Shown: positions 24,701 to 32,433, numbered from the stretch's first letter. The stretch is DNA of 64,000 bases from Gordonibacter faecis (GCF_030077735.1 NZ_JASJEU010000006.1:1-64000); one strand, 5' to 3'. Translations and numbers: made by a program. Notes: generated by a model from the sequence alone, not told the origin.

Positions 24701-26674
24701 CTGGTTCGTTGTTGAGTCAACCTGTGTGTCTGTATCAGCACGAGCAGCTTGCTGCTGGGTGAGGGGGGTCAACCTGCGAACTTCATCGTGGTAGCGGTCG
24801 CGCGCGAGCAGGGCGGCGCCGAAGGCACCCATGTTGCCGGCAATGTCCGGGCGCACGGCGTTGACCTCGGACAACTGCTCGAACGCGCGCAGCACAGCGT
24901 CGTTTAAGAACGTGCCGCCCTGCACGATGACCTTCGTGCCCACATCGTGCGGGTCACGAATCTTGATAACTTTGAAGAGCGCGTTCTTGATAACGGAGAT
25001 GGCCAGGCCCGCGGCGATATCGCCCACGGTGGCGCCTTCCTTCTGCGCCTGCTTCACGCGGGAGTTCATGAACACGGTGCAGCGACTGCCCAGGTCAACG
25101 GGGCGCTCAGCCTCAATGGCGGTCTGGGCGAACTCAGCCACGTCCAGGTTCAGACCCGTGGCGAAGCTTTCGATGAAACTGCCACAGCCCGACGAGCACG
25201 CCTCGTTTAGCATGATGTGGTCGATCACGCCGTCCTTCACGCGCAGGCACTTCATGTCTTGGCCGCCAATGTCCAGGATGAACTCCACGCCCGGCAGCAT
25301 TTCCTGCGCGCCGCGCAGGTGAGCCACCGTTTCGATTTCGCCTGAGTCCACGCGCAGGGCTTCCAGCAGCAGGTGCTCGCCGTAGCCCGTTACCGTGGCG
25401 TGACCGATGGTGACCAGCGGCTCGCCCGTTTCGGCATCCACCGGCATGGCGTTGTACAGGTTGGACAGCGCAGCGCGGGCGCAGCCCAGCACGTCGCCCT
25501 TGTTGCTGGCGTAGTGCGACCACAGAAGCGCGCCGTCCTCGCCGATGAGCGCAGCCTTGAACGTGGTGGAACCCGCGTCAATGCCCAGGTAGGCCACACC
25601 CGTGTAGTCCATGAGGTTGCTGCGACGCACGCATTCGCCGTCGTGGCGCTGCTTGAACTCGTTGTATTCGGCTTCGTTCGCGAACAGCGGGGCCAGGCGC
25701 ACCACCTCGGAGCCCTGAATGTCGCCGAGGTTCTTCAGGCGGTCAAGCACGTCAGCCAAACGCTCAGACTTCACCGTGTCGCTGGTTGCGCCCGCCATGG
25801 CGCAGCCGCTGGCCACGAACAGGTGGGCGTTGTCGGGCACGATGATGTGCTCATCGTCCAGGTTGAGCGTTTCGTAGAAGCGTTTGCGCAGTTCAGGGAG
25901 ATATTGCAAGGGGCCGCCGAGGAAGGCCACATGGCCGCGGATGGGGCGGCCACACGCGAGGCCGCTGATGGTTTGCGTCACAACCGACTGGAAGATGGAG
26001 GCCGCGATGTCCTCCTTGCGCGCGCCTTCGTTGAGCAGCGGTTGCACGTCGGTTTTGGCGAACACGCCACAGCGGCTGGCGATGGGATAAATAGTGGTCG
26101 CGCCCTGGGCCAGCACGTTGAGGCCGCCCGCATCGGTGTTCAGCAGTGACGCCATCTGGTCGATGAACGCGCCCGTGCCGCCGGCGCACGTGCCGTTCAT
26201 GCGCTGCTCGATGCCCTGATCGAAGTAGATGATCTTCGCGTCCTCGCCGCCCAGCTCAATGGCCACGTCGGTGGCAGGGATGAACGTTTCCACGGCGGTT
26301 TTGGAGGCGATGACTTCCTGCACGAATTCCACGCCAAGCCACTGGGCCAGCAGAAGGCCGCCCGAACCCGTGATGGCAATGGTCATACGCTCGCCACCGA
26401 AATCGACGGCGGCTTCTTCCAGCACCTCCACGATGGTGGCACGCACGTCGGCGTGGTGGCGGCGGTAGACGGAGAACTTCACGTTGTGTGCGTCGTCCAA
26501 GATGGCCAGCTTCACCGTGGTGGAGCCGACGTCAATGCCGATATGCAGCGAACCTTCCGCGGCGGGTGCAGCCGCAGGCGCAACGGCCGGGGCAGCCGTC
26601 GCCGTCTCGGGCACCTTCGCCTTTGTGACCTGCGAGTTCTTCTGTTCGCTTTCGTTCATGGGCTCGTTCGCCAT
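21785..26674 (-). CDS. Giant 2-hydroxyacyl-CoA dehydratase activase (BadF/BcrA-type, DUF2229)
   Basis: A 1629-residue protein. After an Ala/Pro-rich leader (about 20-45) come two ASKHA ATPase domains, each starting with a phosphate loop (IGIDVGSTTVKLAIL and LGIDAGSTTFKAALI) and holding a cluster-ligand loop (NGTCAGGTGAF and NEACSSGCGSF). These correspond to the [4Fe-4S] activator fold that drives electrons into radical 2-hydroxyacyl-CoA dehydratases. A CKACENHCLL Cys motif follows near 715, then DUF2229 (from about 770, VGIPRALNLYENYPFW, with CYPAKLSHGH) and dehydratase-like C-terminal regions (HGIVLAGRPYHNDPEI, GGGCRATNYISLIRKA). The ATP-dependent reductase role is family knowledge; the substrate is unknown. 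ATG 26674 has AAGGAG 6 bases upstream. Preceded by a TetR gene on the same strand. Confidence 0.88.
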   Translation of the reverse strand: MANEPMNESEQKNSQVTKAKVPETATAAPAVAPAAAPAAEGSLHIGIDVGSTTVKLAILDDAHNVKFSVYRRHHADVRATIVEVLEEAAVDFGGERMTIAITGSGGLLLAQWLGVEFVQEVIASKTAVETFIPATDVAIELGGEDAKIIYFDQGIEQRMNGTCAGGTGAFIDQMASLLNTDAGGLNVLAQGATTIYPIASRCGVFAKTDVQPLLNEGARKEDIAASIFQSVVTQTISGLACGRPIRGHVAFLGGPLQYLPELRKRFYETLNLDDEHIIVPDNAHLFVASGCAMAGATSDTVKSERLADVLDRLKNLGDIQGSEVVRLAPLFANEAEYNEFKQRHDGECVRRSNLMDYTGVAYLGIDAGSTTFKAALIGEDGALLWSHYASNKGDVLGCARAALSNLYNAMPVDAETGEPLVTIGHATVTGYGEHLLLEALRVDSGEIETVAHLRGAQEMLPGVEFILDIGGQDMKCLRVKDGVIDHIMLNEACSSGCGSFIESFATGLNLDVAEFAQTAIEAERPVDLGSRCTVFMNSRVKQAQKEGATVGDIAAGLAISVIKNALFKVIKIRDPHDVGTKVIVQGGTFLNDAVLRAFEQLSEVNAVRPDIAGNMGAFGAALLARDRYHDEVRRLTPLTQQQAARADTDTQVDSTTNQGGILRGGAKAAELLSEAPEDAARPTGKVTSNLLSLEQLAALSPTHKTVRCKACENHCLLTVNDFGKDDVTGKHRRFITGNRCEKGAGTFDENKSTVPNLFEYKSQRLFDVYEPLPAEAAPRGTVGIPRALNLYENYPFWFTFFTKLGWRVVLSDPSTKKTYEAGIESMPSESVCYPAKLSHGHIMNLLDKHPDFIWFPCSKWERQEDEGAGNHFNCPIVASYPEALRLNIDELRDSPTQFLNPWLPYDQKDHLKKRLYVELIEAHPELMGAAGAPTQAEVDAAVEAAWAEDEAFKRDIRAKGEETLAWMEATGTHGIVLAGRPYHNDPEINHAIPELLTSFGLAVLTEDSVAHLGTLERPIRLVDQWMYHTRLYAAAKVATERADLDLIQLNSFGCGLDALTTDQVQEILEAAGKVYTVLKIDEVSNLGAARIRVRSLLAALKDQADDRAESELMPRGCPAMTFDPATFEATPEAAVDVRTGDTEASIAEKVAGATPETFTEKAAPEVIERFRQREGATTEFPRAVFTQEMKDAGYTILCPQMAPIHFELLIDIFARNGYNLELLPSVDHGAVDAGLKYVNNDICYPSILVTGQIMEAVMSGRYDTDKLAVIITQTGGGCRATNYISLIRKALAAVGLSHIPVIALSFKDLGESNPGFKVTPAMLLQAAYAIFYGDLLMMALYRTRPYELEPGSANRLFDHWMAVCKGQLRQGLKRRIFKDTARRIVEDFDTLPLQGEGTKPRVGVVGEILVKFHPTANNQIVDVIEREGCEAVVPGLAEFFLFGIAGGIFQKDPLGRSAKGAIGSRIGLWAIAKLRAPVTKALATSSRFEPPADIYELAEYASEILSLCNSMGEGWLLTAEMVELIRTGAPNVVCTQPFACLPNHVVGKAVIKELRRRYPDSNIVAVDYDPGASEVNQLNRIKLMISVAKANLADKEAEAKAERDRFVDAGRPHARQDKLGKLEIETKEA

Positions 26675-26731
26675 GACCTTCTCCTTCACGTGCTCTCGTG
26701 TGACTCGCCGACAGCCCCTTCGCCGTCGACG

Positions 26732-27418
26732 TTATAGGGTGATTGATTCGCCCGGCTTGATGAAGAACAGCCGCATGGCCACCAGGGCCATTTCCTCCGA
26801 GCTTTCTTGCATGCCCGTTTCTATCCAGCGCTCGATGACGCCGAGGTAGGCCGAGGCGAAAAACGCCACGTAGTAGCCCACGAACGGCGAGGGGTCGTTG
26901 CGGTAACGCTCATGCAAGATGGACTGGACGAGGTTCGTGCAGATGGAATCGCGCAGCCGCGGCCCGAAACGCACGTCGCCGCCGGGGCCGAGGACCGCGT
27001 GCAAAAAGTCGCCCTGTTCGCGCAGGTAGTCGAACAGTTCCACAAGGAACGGCAGCGGCTTTTTGCGCGCGCGGTACGTCAAAAGGCGACGCACGGTGAG
27101 TTCCTGCATCTGTTCTTGGAAGCGCTCAAGGTCGTCCATGACCTCGTCTTCAAGCGCTGCGAGCAGGGATTCCTTGTCGTGGAAGTGGTTGTAGAACGTG
27201 CCGCGGTTAAGGTCCGCGCGGGCACAGAGATCGTTCACGCTGAAGCCGTCAAAGCCGCGCTCTTCCATAAGCTCGATGAGCGCATCGCGCAGGGCTCGCT
27301 TCGAACGCGTAATACGGCGATCTTCGCTACACGGCTCCCCCACGTGCCGCGCCCGCTCAGGCGCGCACTTCACCGCAGAGGGCGCCATCGTCGTACGCGA
27401 GGCAAGTGAAACAGCCAT
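26732..27418 (-). CDS. TetR/AcrR-family regulator
   Basis: A 228-residue regulator. The helix-turn-helix is at about 40-85 (RRITRSKRALRDALIELMEE, DGFSVNDLCARADLNRGTFYNHFHDKESLLA); the rest is a helical ligand-binding domain of the TetR_C_7 kind seen in DhaS-like proteins. ATG 27418 follows GGGGGACT. A consensus promoter with 17-bp spacing lies upstream, and direct repeats AATAATGA sit just downstream of its -10. The activase gene begins 57 bases after this stop, so the regulator probably controls itself and the activase. Confidence 0.87.
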   Translation of the reverse strand: MAVSLASRTTMAPSAVKCAPERARHVGEPCSEDRRITRSKRALRDALIELMEERGFDGFSVNDLCARADLNRGTFYNHFHDKESLLAALEDEVMDDLERFQEQMQELTVRRLLTYRARKKPLPFLVELFDYLREQGDFLHAVLGPGGDVRFGPRLRDSICTNLVQSILHERYRNDPSPFVGYYVAFFASAYLGVIERWIETGMQESSEEMALVAMRLFFIKPGESITL

Positions 27419-27443
27419 AGTCCCCCAATTGAACACCCGGACC

Positions 27444-27470
27444 AATAATGAACAACCTGTCTAATAATGA
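27444..27470. promoter_or_regulatory. Direct repeats, candidate TetR operator
   Basis: AATAATGA occurs at 27444-27451 and 27463-27470, just downstream of the -10 box of the tetR promoter. A repressor bound here would block its own transcription. Confidence 0.4.
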
Positions 27471-27472
27471 CC

Positions 27473-27501
27473 ATTATAGCTGCTAAACCCCCAAAGAGCA
27501 A
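27473..27501 (-). promoter_or_regulatory. Promoter of the tetR-activase unit
   Basis: On the minus strand TTGCTC (27496-27501) and TATAAT (27473-27478) are separated by exactly 17 bp. Confidence 0.7.
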
Positions 27502-27745
27502 CGCAGAACCAAACAACGAAACAACGAGTGATAGCAACAACCCTCTTCAAAACAATCAATTTTTAATCCATTAGTTGATTGAATGATTAAACTTCCAATG
27601 CTTAAAAAAGCAACGTTTCAAACACTTAACGATCGCAGCAACCAACGGCCGAAGCAGTTAACTTTCGAAACAAGCCTGGTCAACATCTAGTTAGTGAAGC
27701 CCCCCAACTGTCGCCGCAATAATACTCCCTCCCCCTGCGCCAAAA

Positions 27746-27761
27746 TGTTTCACGTGAAACA
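27746..27761. promoter_or_regulatory. parS centromere site (ParB binding)
   Basis: TGTTTCACGTGAAACA is the canonical 16-bp parS palindrome, here even extended by A/T on each side. A diverged half copy (TTCGTGAAACAT) follows at 27765-27776. Chromosomal parS sites cluster around the origin of replication, so this window is probably origin-proximal. Confidence 0.88.
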
Positions 27762-28002
27762 TGCGTTCGTGAAACATTCATCGCAAATAATTCGTTAAGA
27801 AACATTCGTTATGAATAATTCATTGCTGAAAATACGCCTCTTCCATTCGCTCTCATTTTTTTCACGCACGAAAAAGTGATTAACAAAATAACGCGTGACT
27901 AAAAAACGGATGACCGATGACTAAAAAAGGAATAACGAAAAAATCGTTGATCAAAAAATGAGTGGCGAAAAAGTTAATTGTCACCTTTAATTTATTCTTT
28001 CG

Positions 28003-28032
28003 TTGACAATGAGGGACGGGGGCTTCTACGCT
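28003..28032 (+). promoter_or_regulatory. Promoter of birA
   Basis: TTGACA (28003-28008) and TACGCT (28027-28032), 18-bp spacing, 26 bases before the birA start. No BirA-type operator palindrome is evident. Confidence 0.55.
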
Positions 28033-28058
28033 AGGGAAGTCGGCGAGAAAGGGCAAAG

Positions 28059-29066
28059 ATGGCAACGAAAGATCGGTTGTTACGGCTTTTGGAGAATCGG
28101 CGGGAGCGGTTCGTGTCGGGCGAGGTGCTGGCGCGTGAACTGGGCGTAAGCCGCAACGCAGTGTGGAAAGCCGTAGGATTGTTGCGAGCCGAGGGATACG
28201 CAGTTGAAGCGGTCACCAACCGTGGGTATCGGCTGGCGCAGGAAAACGACGTGCTGTCGCCGCAAAGCATCGAACACTTCTTACCCGAAGAACACCCCTT
28301 CACCATATCCGTGCGCAAGCGCGTGGACTCGACGAACGCCGAAGCACGCCGTCGCGCGCTTGAAGGCGCGCCCGAGGGCACCGTCGTGGTGGCCGAAGAG
28401 CAAACGGCCGGCCGCGGTCGCCGTGGCAAATCGTTTTTCTCGCCAGCGGAAACCGGGTTGTACTTAAGCGTGCTTCTGCGCCCCTCGCTGGCCGCTGATC
28501 AGGCACACTACCTCACGTGCGCCGCCGCCGTCGCAGGCGCGAGGGCCATCGAGCACGTCACCGGCCGCGCTGTGCTCATCAAGTGGGTGAACGACCTCTA
28601 CTGCGACGGCCGAAAAGTCGCCGGCATTCTCACGGAAGGCGTCGTCGACATGGAGTCGGGGCTCCTTGATCACGCGGTGCTCGGCATCGGCATAAACGTG
28701 AAGCCGCCACACGAAGGCTTCCCCACCACTCTCGACGACACGGCAGGCACCGTGTGCGACGAACAGGTGGGTGCAATCCGCAGCGAGCTGGCCGCCGCCG
28801 TGCTCCAGCACTTCTGGAGCCTCTACCAGCAAAAAGACAGCCAACCCTTCTACGAAGAATACCGCAAACGCTGCTTCCTCATCGGCCAAAACGTGGTGGT
28901 AACGCGCAACAACTCCCGCGTGCGCGCCCGCGCCGTCGACCTCACCCACGACTTCAAGCTGGTGGTGGAACTCCCCAACAAAACGCGGCTGGAACTTCCC
29001 TACGGCGAGGTAAGCACGCGCCCCCTTCCGCCCGCCGCCCTGGGGAGAAACGCCGAAAACAGCTGA
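28059..29066 (+). CDS. birA: Bifunctional biotin-protein ligase / biotin operon repressor
   Basis: BirA activates biotin with ATP and attaches it to the biotin carboxyl carrier domain. The 335-residue protein has an N-terminal winged helix (about 1-65; SGEVLARELGVSRNAVWKAVGLLRAEGY), then the ligase core with the adenylate-binding GRGRRGK near 114, LSVLLRP, KWVNDLYCDGRKVAGIL and GIGINV, and a C-terminal SH3-like domain (about 280-325). The presence of the HTH suggests it also represses biotin genes, none of which is nearby. AAAGGGC lies 6 bases upstream of ATG 28059. Confidence 0.93.
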   Translation: MATKDRLLRLLENRRERFVSGEVLARELGVSRNAVWKAVGLLRAEGYAVEAVTNRGYRLAQENDVLSPQSIEHFLPEEHPFTISVRKRVDSTNAEARRRALEGAPEGTVVVAEEQTAGRGRRGKSFFSPAETGLYLSVLLRPSLAADQAHYLTCAAAVAGARAIEHVTGRAVLIKWVNDLYCDGRKVAGILTEGVVDMESGLLDHAVLGIGINVKPPHEGFPTTLDDTAGTVCDEQVGAIRSELAAAVLQHFWSLYQQKDSQPFYEEYRKRCFLIGQNVVVTRNNSRVRARAVDLTHDFKLVVELPNKTRLELPYGEVSTRPLPPAALGRNAENS

Positions 29067-29140
29067 ACCGTCCACCCGCGGCGCACCGGGTTTGCTAGAC
29101 TGGGACAACACACCTGAATCAGAGAGAAGGACGGGGCACC

Positions 29141-30505
29141 ATGCAGATCACGCCGGCCGAAATTGCCGAAACGCTTGCGATGGTAAGCAAGCAGCACCTC
29201 GACATCCGCACTATCACGCTGGGACTGAACCTGCGCGGCTGCACGGACGCGGACATCGACGTGATGGCGCGCAAGGTGTACGACCGCATGACAAGCGCCG
29301 CCGAGCGCCTCGTGCCCACCGCTGAACAGCTGGAACGCGAATTCGGCATCCCTATTGTGAACAAGCGCATCTCCGTCACACCCATCGCTGAGATCTGCGC
29401 CGCCACCAACGCGACCGATCTCACGCCCATCGCCGTAGCCATGGACCGCGCGGGTAAAGAAGTGGGCGTCGACTTCGTGGGCGGCTTTTCCGCGCTCGTT
29501 CACAAGGGTGCATCAAAGGCCGACCACAAACTCATGGACTCTATCCCCCACGCGCTGTCCGTCACCGACAACGTATGCTCGTCGGTGAACGTGGGCTCCA
29601 CGCGCGCGGGCATTAACATGGACGCCGTGCTGAAAATGGCGGGTATCATCAAGGCCACGGCCGAAGCCACGGCCGACCGCCAGTGCATCGGCGCAGGTAA
29701 ACTGGTAGTTTTCTGCAACGCCGTGGAGGATAACCCTTTCATGGCCGGCGCCTTCCACGGCTCGGGCGAGGCCGACGAAGTGGTGAACGTGGGCGTATCC
29801 GGCCCTGGCGTCGTGCGCGCCGTGCTGGCCGACCTGCCGAAAGATGCCGACATCACGTCGGTGGCCGAGGCTATTAAGGCCACCGCGTTCAAGATCACGC
29901 GCGCGGGCGAACTCATGGCACGCGAGGCATCGCAGCGCCTGGGTGTGCAGCAGGGTATCTTGGACCTGTCGCTCGCACCGACGCCCGCCGAGGGCGATTC
30001 CGTGGCCGAGATTCTGGAAGCCATCGGCGTGGGCCAGTGCGGCGGCCCCGGCACCACGGCGGCGCTCGCCATGCTGAACGACGCCGTGAAAAAGGGCGGC
30101 GTCATGGCGTCGTCGTCAGTCGGCGGCCTGTCCGGCGCATTCATCCCCGTGTCCGAGGACGCCGGAATGATTCGCGCAGCCGAAGACGGCGCACTGTCGC
30201 TGGAGAAGCTGGAAGCCATGACCTGCGTGTGCTCCGTGGGCCTGGACATGATTGCCGTGCCGGGCGACACCTCCGTGGAAACCATCTTCGGCATTATCGC
30301 TGATGAGTGCGCTATCGGCATGATCAACAACAAGACCACCGCCGTGCGCCTGATCCCCGCCATCGGCAAAACCGTGGGCGACCAGCTCGACTTCGGCGGC
30401 CTTCTGGGCTACGCCCCCGTCATGCCCGTGAACAGCCACGCCGGTACCACCTTCGCCCACCGCGGCGGCCGCATGCCCGCCCCGTTAAACTCGCTCAAGA
30501 ATTAA
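29141..30505 (+). CDS. PFL family protein (DUF711/UPF0210)
   Basis: A 454-residue protein matching the DUF711 family throughout: MQITPAEIAETLAMV, ITLGLNLRGC, VNKRISVTPIAEI, FVGGFSALVHKG, VCSSVNVGSTRAGINMDAV, MAGAFHGSGE, and the C-terminal DFGGLLGYAPVMPVNSHAG. The family is distantly related to glycyl-radical enzymes by annotation, but no radical motif is visible and the reaction is unknown. In many Firmicutes the gene is preceded by a small ACT-domain gene; there is no room for one here (74 bases after birA). Confidence 0.9.
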   Translation: MQITPAEIAETLAMVSKQHLDIRTITLGLNLRGCTDADIDVMARKVYDRMTSAAERLVPTAEQLEREFGIPIVNKRISVTPIAEICAATNATDLTPIAVAMDRAGKEVGVDFVGGFSALVHKGASKADHKLMDSIPHALSVTDNVCSSVNVGSTRAGINMDAVLKMAGIIKATAEATADRQCIGAGKLVVFCNAVEDNPFMAGAFHGSGEADEVVNVGVSGPGVVRAVLADLPKDADITSVAEAIKATAFKITRAGELMAREASQRLGVQQGILDLSLAPTPAEGDSVAEILEAIGVGQCGGPGTTAALAMLNDAVKKGGVMASSSVGGLSGAFIPVSEDAGMIRAAEDGALSLEKLEAMTCVCSVGLDMIAVPGDTSVETIFGIIADECAIGMINNKTTAVRLIPAIGKTVGDQLDFGGLLGYAPVMPVNSHAGTTFAHRGGRMPAPLNSLKN

Positions 30506-30533
30506 GACGCGACACACAACCCTTTATGCTCAC

Positions 30534-30580
30534 CATCAACGCCAATCAATTACCTGTCGAGCTGGCGATTGGCGTTGATG
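30534..30580 (-). terminator. Terminator-like hairpin overlapping the RelE/ParE toxin 3' end
   Basis: CATCAACGCCAATC (30534-30547) and its exact complement (30567-30580) flank a 19-base loop, partly inside the last codons of the toxin. Convergent junction with the PFL gene. Confidence 0.5.
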
Positions 30581-30853
30581 AAAGAATCGCAGCCATATAA
30601 CAGCTTCCTCTTCAACAACGTAAACAATAAGGTAGTGTGAGAGCGGATACTCGCGATACGGGCGATTTTGAAAATACTCTTTTGTCGATATCGCACGCAC
30701 GAACGGATTCGCCTTGAGTACTTCTCTCGCTTCGTCAATTTCATCTGCAAGTTGTCTCGCAGCTTCAAGAGAACCCTGTTTGAAAATGAGATACTGCACG
30801 GCATGGTCATAGTCGTCCTCAAAAGCCTCGGTGCGCAGAACCTCATAACCCAT
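30536..30853 (-). CDS. RelE/ParE-family toxin
   Basis: A 105-residue protein of the RelE/ParE fold: YEVLRTEAFEDDYDHAVQYL at the N-terminus, a helical pair with AARQLADEIDEAREVLKANP, then NRPYREYPLSHYLIVYVVEEEAVIWLRFFHQRQSP. The R-x-x-P-x-x-x-Y-x-x-x-Y core strand pattern and closing FFHQRQ are typical. Whether it cleaves mRNA or poisons gyrase cannot be told. Its start overlaps the end of the AbrB-type antitoxin by 11 bases. Confidence 0.85.
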   Translation of the reverse strand: MGYEVLRTEAFEDDYDHAVQYLIFKQGSLEAARQLADEIDEAREVLKANPFVRAISTKEYFQNRPYREYPLSHYLIVYVVEEEAVIWLRFFHQRQSPARQVIDWR

Positions 30854-31208
30854 ACTTGGCCCTTATTCGCTCCTGCATCTCATCAACAGCGCCCACTCTG
30901 CCTTCAGCAATGTCGCGCTCAGCCTCATTGAGTTTGTCTTTTACCGAAACAACTTTTTTCTTCATCTCCTTATAGTGAGAAATGAGTTCTTCGCCGTCGT
31001 ACCCTTCTTTGATGAGATAGCGCAATATATCAACAGTCACATCCTCATCATCGACATCAAGAGGCTGCAGAAACATACCCTTGTCAGTCCAGGTACACAG
31101 CGCATAGTCCTTAAATCCAGCGCTCTCGTACACTTTCGCTGGAATCGTGATCTGACGCTTACTGGATATTTTGAGAGTAAGCGGTTCCGCCATTGCTGCC
31201 ACGCCCAT
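30843..31208 (-). CDS. AbrB/MazE-fold antitoxin partner
   Basis: A 121-residue protein. The N-terminal ~50 residues form a SpoVT/AbrB swapped hairpin (LTLKISSKRQITIPAKVYESAGF); the C-terminal 70 residues are charged and helical (ELISHYKEMKKKVVSVKDKLNEAERD) and would wrap the toxin. RelE/ParE toxins are more often paired with RHH, Phd or HTH antitoxins, so the AbrB partner is less common. ATG 31208 has AAGGAGG 4 bases upstream. The promoter carries an inverted-repeat operator (31219-31241). Confidence 0.82.
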   Translation of the reverse strand: MGVAAMAEPLTLKISSKRQITIPAKVYESAGFKDYALCTWTDKGMFLQPLDVDDEDVTVDILRYLIKEGYDGEELISHYKEMKKKVVSVKDKLNEAERDIAEGRVGAVDEMQERIRAKYGL

Positions 31209-31218
31209 ACTGCCTCCT

Positions 31219-31248
31219 TACCAAGCGCTTGGTGCTTGGTAAAGTATA
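31219..31248 (-). promoter_or_regulatory. Operator and -10 box of the AbrB/RelE toxin-antitoxin operon
   Basis: TACCAAGC and GCTTGGTA flank a central GCTTGGT, and ACCAAGCGCTTGGT within it is a perfect palindrome (31220-31233). TATACT of the minus strand (31243-31248) is adjacent. The antitoxin bound here would cover the start of transcription and the ribosome-binding site. Confidence 0.65.
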
Positions 31249-31264
31249 GCATAAACAGGCACAC

Positions 31265-31690
31265 TTATGAACGCTTCTCACCTTCCACTTCCGCCGCTTC
31301 CGCAGGCGCAGTCGCCGTCGTCTTCGCATCCTCCCGCCGTCGTGACGACTGGACGAATTCGAAGAAGGCGAAACCGATGGAGACGATGGTGAGTACCGAG
31401 ACGATGAGTTGCGACATGGCGGTGGCGTACTCTGCTTGCTCGGGCTCAACTACGCCGAGAATCAAATAATACGCGCACCAGATAAGCCCCAGCGCAAGGA
31501 ACAAAACCGTCACGAACTTGAGAACCGCGCTGACGGCGCGCAGAAGCCGCGCCGTCCGTTCCACCTGATCGGCGGAATACGGCCGTGCTTTCCCCGACCG
31601 GCGGCGCACGCCCACCTTAACCGCGCCGCCCAAAAAACCAATGAACAATCCTACCGATAGCGCGCAGCATATTTGGAAAAGGTAGTTCAC
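31265..31690 (-). CDS. Three-helix membrane protein of unknown function
   Basis: A 141-residue hypothetical protein: TM1 about 5-25, a basic loop (VRRRSGKARPYSADQVERTARLL), TM2 about 55-77, TM3 about 88-110, and a charged Ala/Glu-rich cytoplasmic tail. I recognise no family. Its start overlaps the tlyA stop by 4 bases, so it is translated with tlyA; I cannot say whether the link is functional. Confidence 0.7.
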   Translation of the reverse strand: MNYLFQICCALSVGLFIGFLGGAVKVGVRRRSGKARPYSADQVERTARLLRAVSAVLKFVTVLFLALGLIWCAYYLILGVVEPEQAEYATAMSQLIVSVLTIVSIGFAFFEFVQSSRRREDAKTTATAPAEAAEVEGEKRS

Positions 31691-32433
31691 GCTTCGCTCC
31701 CGCCTCCTTGGTACACCGCGCGCACGAGGTATTCCACGTTACCCTCGGGCCCGGTGATGGGCGACTCCACAACCCCCGTTGGCTCGAAGCCAGCCGCCTC
31801 AAGCGCCGCGCGCACTTCTTCCACCGTGCGTTGTCGCACCGCCTCATCGCGCACCACACCGCGCTCCGTCTCGTTGGGTCGCGACTCGAACTGCGGTTTC
31901 ACAAGCCCAATAAACACACTTCCCACCTGCGAAAACCGCGCGAACACGGGAGCGAGCGCCGCCAGGCCAATGAAGCTGAGATCAGCCACCAGCACATCAA
32001 ACGGCGCGCCCAACTCCGCAGGGTCGGCCAGCTTCACGTTCGTGCGCTCGAACACACTCACGCGCGCGTCCTGCCGCAGCTTCCACGCCAGTTGGCCGTA
32101 GTTCACGTCCACGCACGCCACGCTGGCCGCGCCCGCCTGTAGCAGACAATCGGTGAAACCGCCGGTTGACGACCCAATATCCAAGCATCGCAGCCCGCGC
32201 ACGTCTTGCGCAAACGCATCAAGTGCGCCCTGCAGCTTGTGACCGCCACGCGACACAAAACGCTTGCAGCCCTTCACCACCACCGCGGCGTCAGGCGCCA
32301 CGCGCACGGCGGCACCCGTGGCGTACACGTCGTCCACCTTCACCTCGTGCGCGAGCACCGCCCGCAAGGCCGCGTCCGCGTCCGGGAAATAGCCCTGCTC
32401 AACCAGCAGGGTATCAAGTCGGATTTTCTTCAT
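31687..32433 (-). CDS. tlyA: TlyA-family rRNA (cytidine-2'-O)-methyltransferase
   Basis: A 248-residue protein with an N-terminal S4 RNA-binding domain (RLDTLLVEQGYFPDADAALRAVLAHEVKVDD) and an FtsJ-type Rossmann methyltransferase (LDIGSSTGGFTDCLLQAGA, VDVNYGQLAWKLRQD, FDVLVADLSFIGL, VKPQFE). TlyA 2'-O-methylates 16S and/or 23S rRNA; loss gives capreomycin resistance in mycobacteria. The older name haemolysin A is misleading. Two-gene operon with the small membrane protein downstream. Confidence 0.92.
   Translation of the reverse strand: MKKIRLDTLLVEQGYFPDADAALRAVLAHEVKVDDVYATGAAVRVAPDAAVVVKGCKRFVSRGGHKLQGALDAFAQDVRGLRCLDIGSSTGGFTDCLLQAGAASVACVDVNYGQLAWKLRQDARVSVFERTNVKLADPAELGAPFDVLVADLSFIGLAALAPVFARFSQVGSVFIGLVKPQFESRPNETERGVVRDEAVRQRTVEEVRAALEAAGFEPTGVVESPITGPEGNVEYLVRAVYQGGGSEA

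Larger units (their letters stand above)
27480..28058. other. AT-rich 580-bp intergenic region with parS
   Basis: Much lower GC than its surroundings. It holds the tetR promoter at one end, a parS site in the middle, a series of A-tracts at 27871-27972 and the birA promoter at the other end. No gene, and no cluster of DnaA boxes that would mark a replication origin. Confidence 0.6.

Noticed and set aside
27871..27972. CRISPR-like array
   Set aside because: Units are A-tracts with irregular spacing and no conserved 20-40 base repeat or spacers; no cas gene is present.
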